Shown here one piece after another: positions 57,636-64,000 of a stretch of 64,000 bases of DNA (positions are counted from its first letter, which is position 1; every line of letters starts with the position of its first letter). The stretch is from NCBI RefSeq assembly GCF_035645195.1, contig NZ_DASQNA010000027.1, positions 1 through 64,000 on the forward strand, read 5' to 3'. The DNA is from Paenibacillus sp. (GTDB taxonomy: Bacteria > Bacillota > Bacilli > Paenibacillales > YIM-B00363). Position numbers and translations under genes: made by a program. The notes beneath the pieces were generated by a model. The model searched no databases and was not told the origin of the DNA. It saw only the letters and a list, made by a program, of their open reading frames with translations.

Positions 57636-58667
57636 TTAATTGATAATTTTTTCGATTTCGACATCGCTTCGCGCGAGATCGACGAACGCGTCGCCGACCC
57701 GGACGAGGGGCTTGAACAATTCGGTCGTATGATTGAGAATGATTTCTCCCACTTGGCCGTTCGTGAGCACCGCCGTTTTGCCGATAAAGTTCGGGATCAT
57801 GCGGCGGATGAACGTTTGCGCGATGAGCGGATCCAGCTCGGTGAAGCTCAGATCGTACAATTCCTTCAGCACGACGAACAAATCTTGCTTCGCTTTGTAG
57901 ACGCGCGAGGAAATCATGGCGCTGTAAATGTCGGCGACCGCGACGATTTTGGACACCGGATGAACCCATTCGTACGTGATGCCGAACGGATACCCTTTGC
58001 CGTTGGCGCGTTCGTGATGCTGGAGCGCGGCGTAGGCGGCCACGCGGTCCTGAATGCTGTTCATGACGATTTCGTAGCCGTATTCGGTATGCTTTTTGAT
58101 TTCGTTGTATTCTTCTTCGGTGAGGCGGCCCGGCTTCTGCAAAATCGTACGATGGATTTTGCTTTTGCCGATATCGTGCAAAAATCCGGCTTTACCGATC
58201 GCGTACGCTTCTTCGTCCGAATGGTTCAGCCATTTGGCGATATAGAAAGACAGCATGCCGACTTGGATGCAGTGCTCGTACGTATAATCGTCGTTCGAGT
58301 TCAGCGTCAGCAGCAAGTTGACGACGTCGGTTTGCTCCTGCATGGACGCGATCAAGGGATCGTACGTTCGGTCGATCGTCTCCGGCGTCACGAAGCCGAG
58401 CTGATATGCTTGGTCGAACATCGACTTCATCCCCTTGACCGCCTCGTCGTACGGCTTCTGGAACGGAGGCTCCGGCGCGGCCTGCGCTTTCGCGGCGAGC
58501 GGGCGCGCGTCGTCGACTTCGACGTATTCGATTTGGTGGCGCAGCAAGAGGCCGATATGGATGTCGTTGACCACGGTGCCCGGGGCCACGATATGCAAAC
58601 CGCTCGGCGTGAACACATGCTCGCGGATCGTGTCGCCCGCTTGCAGTTTCGTGATGTGCAGCCTCAT
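57636..58667 (-). CDS. HD-GYP domain phosphohydrolase, probable c-di-GMP phosphodiesterase
   Basis: A 343-residue cytosolic protein. An N-terminal beta-rich region (1-60, RLHITKLQAGDTIREHVF) is typical for this subgroup. The HD-GYP domain follows: HD pair at His164-Asp165 in FLHDIGKSKI, histidines 217-218 in QHHERANGKGYPFG, and the GYP triad at 225-227. It should hydrolyse c-di-GMP. ATG 58667 is chosen because GAGGTG is 9 nt upstream; GTG 58679 would be an alternative. It has its own promoter at 58705. Ku lies 62 nt downstream on the same strand but seems to have a separate promoter. Confidence 0.92.
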   Translation of the reverse strand: MRLHITKLQAGDTIREHVFTPSGLHIVAPGTVVNDIHIGLLLRHQIEYVEVDDARPLAAKAQAAPEPPFQKPYDEAVKGMKSMFDQAYQLGFVTPETIDRTYDPLIASMQEQTDVVNLLLTLNSNDDYTYEHCIQVGMLSFYIAKWLNHSDEEAYAIGKAGFLHDIGKSKIHRTILQKPGRLTEEEYNEIKKHTEYGYEIVMNSIQDRVAAYAALQHHERANGKGYPFGITYEWVHPVSKIVAVADIYSAMISSRVYKAKQDLFVVLKELYDLSFTELDPLIAQTFIRRMIPNFIGKTAVLTNGQVGEIILNHTTELFKPLVRVGDAFVDLARSDVEIEKIIN

Positions 58668-58704
58668 GATGGGAAGCACCTCGAATTGGAATTGTCGCCC
58701 ATCT

Positions 58705-58733
58705 ATGATATAGCACTTTCGGAGTATTGTCGA
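58705..58733 (-). promoter_or_regulatory. SigA promoter of the HD-GYP gene
   Basis: On the minus strand, TCGACA (58728-58733), 17 bp, TATCAT (58705-58710). The predicted leader is about 30 nt. Confidence 0.6.
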
Positions 58734-58817
58734 TCGAAAGTTGGGGAACTGGTGAAACGATTTGCGCCGATGGTCGTAGGTCCGGACGACTCCCCTTTTT
58801 TACGGCAAATGAACGAC

Positions 58818-58846
58818 TGATAAACGAGCAGTTTCGGGGTACGCTA
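58818..58846 (+). promoter_or_regulatory. Possible SigG promoter of sspH
   Basis: TGATAA (58818-58823), 16 bp, TACGCTA (58840-58846). The match to SigG consensus is partial; support comes mostly from the spore-protein gene that follows. Confidence 0.35.
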
Positions 58847-58878
58847 TGTTCGAAACGAGAGGAAACGGAGGGATCGCG

Positions 58879-59082
58879 ATGGACGTCAACCGCGCGCAGG
58901 AAATCATCAACAGTCCGAAGCAGTACGAAGTGGAACTGGACGGCAAAAGCGTGTGGCTCGACAGCGTCGATTCGACGACGAAGACGGCGACCGTGCACGA
59001 GCAGGAAGGGCAATATCAGCGCTCGATGACGGTGCGCGTCGACCAGTTGAAGGAAATCGGCGAAGTCGAAGCGAGAATGTAA
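58879..59082 (+). CDS. sspH: H-type small acid-soluble spore protein
   Basis: A 67-residue protein matching the SspH family: MDVNRAQEIINSPKQYEVELDGKS at the start, then VWLDSVDSTTKTATVHEQ and the ending MTVRVDQLKEIGEV. It is made in the forespore and stored in the spore core; its exact job there is not clear. ATG 58879 follows GGAGGG; an in-frame ATG at 58846 lacks such a site. It is monocistronic with its own terminator. Confidence 0.9.
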   Translation: MDVNRAQEIINSPKQYEVELDGKSVWLDSVDSTTKTATVHEQEGQYQRSMTVRVDQLKEIGEVEARM

Positions 59083-59089
59083 AGCGGGA

Positions 59090-59116
59090 AAGGGCGCCGG
59101 AAGGCGTCCTTTTTTT
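59090..59116 (+). terminator. Intrinsic terminator of sspH
   Basis: AGGGCGCC pairs with GGCGTCCT around GGAA (one G.U), followed by a run of T. Confidence 0.88.
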
Positions 59117-59204
59117 GCTTTTTTCGGGGAAAGCTTTTGAATTGTATGCGGCCGACGGATAAAGTAGAGTTGTACATATCGAAGGACGGAGAAGGAGGGG
59201 GACG

Positions 59205-60839
59205 ATGAACGCGGCTAAGACAGCGGGATGGACGCTGCAGCGTAAAATCGCTAGCTTCACCGTGCTGCTCGTCGTTCTCATTTTGCTCCAAATCGCGCTG
59301 CTGACGTTCTACTCGATCTCGCGCATCGTCGAACGGCAAATCGGCGACCGCGCCCTCCATATCGCGGAACAGGTCGCCGCCGCGCCCGAAATCGCGCAAG
59401 GGTTCTCGTCGGAACACCCGAGCGCCGTCATTCAGCCGTTCGCCGAACGCATCCGCGTGTTGACCGGCGCGGAATTTATCGTCGTCGGCAACGCGGAAGG
59501 CATCCGCTACTCCCACCCGCTTCCGGAGCGGATCGGACAGGAGATGGTCGGGGGCGACAATGACAGGGCGCTGGCGCAGGGGGAGTCGTACGTCTCGAAA
59601 GCGAGGGGCTCGCTCGGGCTGTCTCTCCGGGGGAAAGCGCCGATCCGGAACGAACAAGGCGACATTATCGGGATCGTGTCCGTGGGGTTTTTGTTGGAAG
59701 ACATCCAGCAGATCCTTGTCGGGTACGGGCAGGCGATCGCGGGCGTCGCCGTCTCGGGCCTCGCCGTCGGCGCCGCCGGGGCGGTCGTGCTGGCGAGGAG
59801 CATCAAGCGGACGATGTTCGGCTTAGAACCCGAAGAAATTTCGTCTCTGTACCACATCCGGGACGCGGTCATTCAATCGATTCGCGAAGGCATTCTCGTG
59901 GTCGATCGGGAGGGCGCGATCGCTCTATTGAATCAAACGGCGCGCGACATTTTGCAGGTGCCGGAAGGCGAAGAGCCGATCGGGCGCCCCGTCACTCGTT
60001 ACTTGCCGAACGGAGAATTGCTTGAGGTACTGCGGTCGGGGGATCGGCAGCTGGACGTCGAAACCGTCGTCGCCGGGAAGCCGGTCATCGCGAACCGCAT
60101 CCCGGTGCGGTCGAACGGCGAAACGATCGGCGTCGTCTCGAGCTTCCGGCTGAAATCGGAGATCGACCAGCTGACGGAGGAGCTGTCGCAGGTGCGCCGG
60201 TATACGGAAGCGCTGCGCGCCCAAACCCACGAGTACAACAATTTCCTATATACGATTTCCGGTCTGCTGCAGCTCGGCGCGCACGAGGAGGCGCTGGAGC
60301 TCATCCACAGGGAATCGTCCGCGGCGCGGGACGCGATCCAGCTCATTTCCGAGCGCATTCGCGATCCGTCGCTCGGCGGCATCCTGCTCGGCTTCATGAA
60401 CCGCGCGCGCGAGCTGAAGGTCGATTTGACGCTGGACCCGGAAAGCTCGGTCGGGCGGCTGCCCGACCGCATTCCTCCGGAAGCCGTCATTTCCGTGCTC
60501 GGCAACCTGGTGACGAACGCGTTCGAGGCGGTGGCGAGGAACGACGAGGCGGACCGGCGCGTCCGCATCTTTCTGCTCGATATCGGGGACGATCTGCTGC
60601 TCGAAGTCGAGGATTCGGGGCCGGGCGTCGACGAGGCGGAGGCGCCGCGATTGTTCGAGCTCGGCTACACGACGAAGGACGCGGGAAACGGCAAGCGGGG
60701 GTACGGCCTCGCGAAGGTGAGGGAGACGGCGGCGCGGCTCGGCGGCGACGTCGCCGTCGAGCGGGGCGAGCTCGGGGGCGCGCTGTTCATCGTGGCGATC
60801 CCGAAGGAAGGGAGGACGCAGGACGGATGGAATCGGTGA
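59205..60839 (+). CDS. dctS: CitA/DcuS-type sensor histidine kinase
   Basis: A 544-residue membrane kinase. TM1 is at about 16-40. An extracellular PAS-like (sCache) domain follows, with the ligand-loop segment EGIRYSHPLPERIGQEMVGG. TM2 is at about 178-200, then a cytosolic PAS domain (about 215-320), the H-box RAQTHEYNNFLYTISGLLQLG with His342, and an ATPase domain with N-box LGNLVTNAFEAV and GKRGYGLAKV. The family senses citrate, malate or other C4/C6 acids. ATG 59205 lies behind GAAGGAGG. It overlaps its response regulator by 13 nt and precedes a tricarboxylate transporter, the likely target. Confidence 0.92.
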   Translation: MNAAKTAGWTLQRKIASFTVLLVVLILLQIALLTFYSISRIVERQIGDRALHIAEQVAAAPEIAQGFSSEHPSAVIQPFAERIRVLTGAEFIVVGNAEGIRYSHPLPERIGQEMVGGDNDRALAQGESYVSKARGSLGLSLRGKAPIRNEQGDIIGIVSVGFLLEDIQQILVGYGQAIAGVAVSGLAVGAAGAVVLARSIKRTMFGLEPEEISSLYHIRDAVIQSIREGILVVDREGAIALLNQTARDILQVPEGEEPIGRPVTRYLPNGELLEVLRSGDRQLDVETVVAGKPVIANRIPVRSNGETIGVVSSFRLKSEIDQLTEELSQVRRYTEALRAQTHEYNNFLYTISGLLQLGAHEEALELIHRESSAARDAIQLISERIRDPSLGGILLGFMNRARELKVDLTLDPESSVGRLPDRIPPEAVISVLGNLVTNAFEAVARNDEADRRVRIFLLDIGDDLLLEVEDSGPGVDEAEAPRLFELGYTTKDAGNGKRGYGLAKVRETAARLGGDVAVERGELGGALFIVAIPKEGRTQDGWNR

Positions 60840-61534
60840 TCGATGTATTGATCGTAGAGGACGAGCCGCGCATCGCGGACATCCACCGGCGGTTCGCGGA
60901 GAAGCTGGAGGGCTTCCGCGTCGTCGGGACCGCCGCGACGGGCGAGGAAGCGAAGGAATGGCTGAGCGCGTGCCGGCCGCATTTGGTGCTGCTCGACGTG
61001 TATTTGCCGGATATGCGCGGCGTCGAACTGGTGGCGTTCCTTCGCGGGGAGGGGATCGACGCCGACGTCATCATGATCACGGCGGCGTCGGAGACGGACG
61101 TCGTCCGGCAGGCGCTGCAAGGCGGCGCGTTCGATTATATCGTGAAGCCGCTCACGTTCGAGCGGTTCAAGAGCAGCCTCGAGAGATATAAGCGAGCGCG
61201 GGATCGGCTTCGCGGGGAGGGGCGGCTCACGCCGGAGCAGATCGAGGAGCTGTGGCCGGGCGGCGCGGTCCGTTCCGCCGAGGAGGAGGCCGTGCCCGGC
61301 GACGCGCCGAAAGGGATCGATCCGCTGACGCTGGAGCGGGTGCTCGAGCATATTCGACGCGGCGGGGAAGACGGCGTCACGGCGGAAGCGCTCGGCGCCG
61401 CGGCCGGTCTCAGCCGTTCGACGGCCCGGCGGTACCTCGAGTATCTCGTGTCGGCGCGGCGGCTCGCCGTGCGGTTGAACTATGGAACGATCGGCCGGCC
61501 GGAGCGGCGATACGTCGTCAAGACGCAGCCGTAA
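60827..61534 (+). CDS. dctR: CitT/DctR-type response regulator
   Basis: A 235-residue regulator. The receiver domain (1-122) has acidic pocket VEDEP, phospho-acceptor Asp57 in LLDVYLP and Lys in IVKPLTFERF. The C-terminal helix-turn-helix (about 160-225) reads GGEDGVTAEALGAAAGLSRS with TARRYLEYLV, typical of the CitB/DctR/MalR group. It probably activates tctCBA downstream. ATG 60827 is within the kinase 3' end, with GAAGGAAGGAGG upstream. Confidence 0.92.
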   Translation: MESVIDVLIVEDEPRIADIHRRFAEKLEGFRVVGTAATGEEAKEWLSACRPHLVLLDVYLPDMRGVELVAFLRGEGIDADVIMITAASETDVVRQALQGGAFDYIVKPLTFERFKSSLERYKRARDRLRGEGRLTPEQIEELWPGGAVRSAEEEAVPGDAPKGIDPLTLERVLEHIRRGGEDGVTAEALGAAAGLSRSTARRYLEYLVSARRLAVRLNYGTIGRPERRYVVKTQP

Positions 61535-61609
61535 CCCCCTGTTCGCCGGCCGCCGAACCGGCGCGTGACCAAAATGAACAAAATGAAAAAAACGAACTCA
61601 ATGCGACTT

Positions 61610-61642
61610 ATGACCGCAAACTAGGTGCGGTCATTTTTATTT
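61610..61642 (+). terminator. Intrinsic terminator of the dctSR operon
   Basis: ATGACCGCA pairs with TGCGGTCAT around a seven-base loop, followed by TTTTATTT. Confidence 0.88.
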
Positions 61643-61674
61643 GGTACATTGAGATAGCGCTTACAATAAAGCGC
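61641..61674 (+). promoter_or_regulatory. Promoter region of tctCBA with a probable CcpA (cre) site
   Basis: AGATAGCGCTTACA (61652-61665) matches the cre consensus TGAAANCGNTTNCA except at two positions, and lies over the -10 area (TACAAT at 61662-61667, upstream TTGGTA at 61641-61646, a short 15-bp spacer). Also, GCGCTT and AAGCGC form a 6-bp dyad (61657-61674). Catabolite repression of the transporter is the likely meaning. Confidence 0.5.
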
Positions 61675-61704
61675 ATACATCCGATGAAAACGGGGGATTT
61701 ACTC

Positions 61705-62724
61705 ATGAAGACACTACGGTTCGGCAAAATGCCGGCATTGATTCTTGCAAGCGCTTTGACGTTAACGCTCGCGGCGTGTTCCGGCTCGGCGGGCGGCGGG
61801 GCCGCGTCGTCGTATCCGGAGCGGGCGATCACGATGGTCGCGCCGTCGGGCGCGGGCGGCGGCTGGGACAAGACGGCGCGCTCGATCGCCAAGGCGCTGG
61901 GCGAAACGAAGCTCGTCGAGCAGTCGATCACCGTCGAGAACAAGCCGGGCGGCGGCGGGGCCGTCTTCATGGCCGAGTACGCGACGGCGGACGTTAAGAA
62001 CGACTACAAGCTGTTCGTCAATTCGCCGCCGATTTTGATCAACCACAACAAGAAAGAAGGCAACAGCCCGTACGGGTACAAGGACACGACGCCGCTCGCG
62101 CAGCTGACGGAGGATTTCGGGGCGATCGTCGTCGGAGCGGACTCGGCGTTCGACGATTTAGCGGAGCTGCTTGCAGCGATCAAGAACGACCCGTCGTCCG
62201 TCACCGTCGCAGGCGGTTCGGCGCCGGGCTCGATGGACCATCTGATCGCCGTTCTGCCGGCATTCAAGTACGGCATCGACCCGAAAGCCGTGAAATATGT
62301 GTCGTACGACGGCGGCGGCGAAGCGGTGGCGGCGCTGCTCGGCGGTTCGGCCGACGTGATCGCGACCGACGTTTCGGGCGTCGGGGAGTACTTGAAAGCG
62401 GGCAAGGTGAAGGTGCTCGGCATCAGCTCGGCGGAGCGGCTCGGCGGCGAGCTGAGCGAATTGAAGACGTTCAAAGAGCAGGGCGTGGACGCGGAATTCG
62501 TCATTTGGCGCGGCGTGTTCGGTCCGAAGAACATGTCGGAAGGCGCGAAGGCGTACTGGACGGAAAAGCTGCAGGCGCTGTCGGCAAGCGACGCGTGGAA
62601 GGCGGAGCTCGCGGCCAACGGCTGGGCGAGCGAGTACAAAAACGCGGACGATTTCGCGGCGTTCCTCGGGGAGCAGGACGTCTTGATCCAAGAGCTGCTC
62701 GGCGCTCTCGGCATGGCGAAGTAA
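61705..62724 (+). CDS. tctC: Tripartite tricarboxylate transporter substrate-binding lipoprotein
   Basis: A 339-residue TctC/Bug-family receptor. The signal peptide ends in lipobox LAAC (Cys at about 25). The mature part has the family blocks YPERAITMVAPSGAGGGWDKTARSIA, VENKPGGGGAVFMAEYA and GGSADVIATDVSGVGEYLKAGKVKVLGI. It captures citrate or a related carboxylate outside the cell and hands it to TctAB. ATG 61705 lies 9 nt after CGGGGGA; ATG 61684 in the same frame is less likely. Confidence 0.93.
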   Translation: MKTLRFGKMPALILASALTLTLAACSGSAGGGAASSYPERAITMVAPSGAGGGWDKTARSIAKALGETKLVEQSITVENKPGGGGAVFMAEYATADVKNDYKLFVNSPPILINHNKKEGNSPYGYKDTTPLAQLTEDFGAIVVGADSAFDDLAELLAAIKNDPSSVTVAGGSAPGSMDHLIAVLPAFKYGIDPKAVKYVSYDGGGEAVAALLGGSADVIATDVSGVGEYLKAGKVKVLGISSAERLGGELSELKTFKEQGVDAEFVIWRGVFGPKNMSEGAKAYWTEKLQALSASDAWKAELAANGWASEYKNADDFAAFLGEQDVLIQELLGALGMAK

Positions 62725-62739
62725 AGGGGCGAGAAAATC

Positions 62740-63207
62740 ATGAACCATACGTTCAGCCGCATCGCCGGCGCCGCCTTGTTCGTTCTGGGCGCGGCGTTCG
62801 TGTACGAGAGCCGCGGCATCTCGGAAAGCGCCTACGGCAGCAGCGTCGGGCCGAATTTGTTTCCGACGGGGCTCGGCATCGTGCTGATGCTGCTGTGCGC
62901 GCGCCTCATCTACGAAACGTTCCGCGAGCCGAAGCAGGCGAAGACGTCGGGGGGCGACGCGCCGCCTCCCGATTATAAGCGGTTCTCGCTCGTCTTGGGC
63001 TCGGCGCTGCTCTATGCGGTGCTGCTGCAGCCGATCGGCTATTTGATCACCACCTTCTTGTTCTTGACGTTTTGTTTTCAAGTGATGGAGAAAGGGAAGC
63101 TGTGGATGAGCGTCTTGATCTCCGGAGCGTTTACGCTCGGCGTCTACTATTTATTCGTCGAAGTGCTGCAAGGCTCGCTGCCCGGTCTCCCGGTCTGGTT
63201 CCGGTAA
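62740..63207 (+). CDS. tctB: Tripartite tricarboxylate transporter small membrane subunit
   Basis: A 155-residue TctB protein with four hydrophobic helices. The N-terminal SRIAGAALFVLGAAFVYES, the segment GPNLFPTGLGIVLMLLCARLI and the C-terminal GVYYLFVEVLQGSLPGLP are typical. A short Gly/Ala/Pro loop connects helices 2 and 3. ATG 62740 follows AAAGGGGCGAG, 15 nt after the tctC stop. Confidence 0.92.
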   Translation: MNHTFSRIAGAALFVLGAAFVYESRGISESAYGSSVGPNLFPTGLGIVLMLLCARLIYETFREPKQAKTSGGDAPPPDYKRFSLVLGSALLYAVLLQPIGYLITTFLFLTFCFQVMEKGKLWMSVLISGAFTLGVYYLFVEVLQGSLPGLPVWFR

Positions 63208-63252
63208 CGCGCGGCCGCGCCGCTAGAGCATGAACGCGGAAGGGAGTTTCGC

Positions 63253-64000
63253 ATGAATACATTTCAATTTTTGATGCAGGGCTTCGCGGAGGCGCTGCAG
63301 TGGCATAATCTCGTCTTCGCCTTCGTCGGCGTCCTGATCGGGACGGCGGTCGGCGTGCTGCCGGGCATCGGGCCGATGAGCGGCGTGGCGCTGCTCATTC
63401 CGGTGACCGCCTCGCTCACCGCGGGCCAGGACCCCGAGTCGGCGGCGGCGAGCGCCATCATTTTGCTGGCGGGCGTCTACTACGGCGCCATGTACGGCGG
63501 CTCGACGACGTCGATCCTGCTGAACACGCCGGGGGAATCGTCCTCCGTCGTCACCGCGCTGGACGGGTACCAGATGGCTCGCCAAGGGCGCGCCGGCGCG
63601 GCGCTCGCGATCGCGGCGATCGGCTCGTTCGCCGCCGGCATCGTCGCCTTGATCGGGCTCGTCGCGCTCGCGCAGCCGCTGTCGGCCGTCGCGCTGAAGT
63701 TCGGGCCGGCCGAATATTTCTCGCTCATGATTCTCGGTTTGTGCGCGGTCAGCGGCCTCGCCGGCAAATCGATGACGAAGGCGCTGATCATGACCGTGCT
63801 CGGGCTGCTGCTCGCGACGATCGGCATCGACAACGTGTCGGGCGTGGCGCGGTTCACGTACGGCGTTCCGGTGCTCTACTCGGGTCTCGAGTTTCTGACG
63901 GTCGCCGTCGGCTTGTTCGCTCTCGGCGAGGTGTTCAAGACGATCCTCGAGCGGGACGGCGGCGGCGGCGCCGCAGTCGCGCGCGTCGGGCGGATTTTGC
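63253..64000 (+). CDS. tctA: Tripartite tricarboxylate transporter large membrane subunit (partial, runs off the window)
   Basis: The first 249 codons of TctA are present; the gene continues beyond 64000. It starts MNTFQFLMQGFAEALQ at ATG 63253 behind GAAGGGAG. The family signature GVLPGIGPMSGVALLIP is at about 36-52, and the conserved GVYYGAMYGGSTTSILLNTPGE at about 75-96, where the repeated GG/ST residues form the substrate path. It is the ion-coupled translocation subunit working with TctC and TctB. Confidence 0.93.
   Translation, partial: MNTFQFLMQGFAEALQWHNLVFAFVGVLIGTAVGVLPGIGPMSGVALLIPVTASLTAGQDPESAAASAIILLAGVYYGAMYGGSTTSILLNTPGESSSVVTALDGYQMARQGRAGAALAIAAIGSFAAGIVALIGLVALAQPLSAVALKFGPAEYFSLMILGLCAVSGLAGKSMTKALIMTVLGLLLATIGIDNVSGVARFTYGVPVLYSGLEFLTVAVGLFALGEVFKTILERDGGGGAAVARVGRIL

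Overview
The window looks like the chromosome of a GC-rich, spore-forming member of the Paenibacillaceae (Paenibacillus/Cohnella type). The support is in the sequence: strong AGGAGG ribosome binding sites, two complete spore germinant-receptor operons, an H-type small acid-soluble spore protein, YesM/YesN-type two-component systems, T-tailed hairpin terminators and a G/C-rich third codon position nearly everywhere. No phage, insertion sequence, transposase or CRISPR array was seen. One AT-richer broken gene next to a 106-bp tandem repeat array (about 34.4-35.9 kb) is the only stretch that looks foreign or decayed.

Layout. 0-0.4 kb: the 3' end of a 23S rRNA gene, then tRNA-Thr(CGT), then 5S rRNA, then a terminator. 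0.7-13.4 kb: a KDG kinase, a first germinant-receptor operon (A-C-B order, minus strand), an MdtG-like efflux pump, a TetR regulator fused in frame to an FAD oxidoreductase, and a second germinant-receptor operon (A-B-C plus a small membrane protein). 13.5-18.3 kb: a Tritrichomonas-type IMP dehydrogenase, a DHA2 drug exporter, an RDD protein and two small unknowns. 18.4-26.5 kb: a ChvE/GguAB multiple-monosaccharide ABC importer followed by a sugar-receptor/histidine kinase/AraC-type response regulator trio that probably controls it. 26.6-32.3 kb: a complete L-rhamnose operon (fused RhaEW, RhaA, RhaB, DeoR-type RhaR). 32.5-36 kb: a lipoprotein, a truncated DUF2254 gene and the repeat array.

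36-38.3 kb: a GGDEF-EAL protein whose leader holds a class-I c-di-GMP riboswitch and an anti-Shine-Dalgarno segment. 38.4-42.1 kb: lutABC for L-lactate use with its GntR-type regulator. 42.1-45.3 kb: bactofilin, an M23 peptidase and a divergent cardiolipin synthase. 45.3-49.6 kb: a stand-alone LigD polymerase domain, YitT, a small protein, and an XRE-GAF-DNA ligase operon. 49.7-56.6 kb: a hybrid kinase, a REC-PAS-GGDEF-EAL protein and a DUF342 protein in one divergent operon. 56.6-58.7 kb: Ku and an HD-GYP phosphodiesterase. 58.9-64 kb: SspH, then a CitA/DcuS-type two-component system and a tripartite tricarboxylate transporter (tctCBA) running off the right edge.

How they fit together. Several blocks pair uptake with sensing or catabolism (ChvE/GguAB with its three-component sensor, rhamnose, lactate, tricarboxylates). 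Three c-di-GMP enzymes and one c-di-GMP sensor RNA lie within 23 kb. The three NHEJ functions (polymerase, ligase, Ku) are separate genes within 12 kb. Ku and the polymerase each have the same SigG-like -10 element, which fits repair in the spore. The observations most worth checking are the TetR-oxidoreductase fusion with an internal ribosome binding site, the riboswitch-controlled diguanylate cyclase/phosphodiesterase, the repeat array with a ribosome binding site plus ATG in each unit, and the inverted repeats that overlap promoters or ribosome binding sites.
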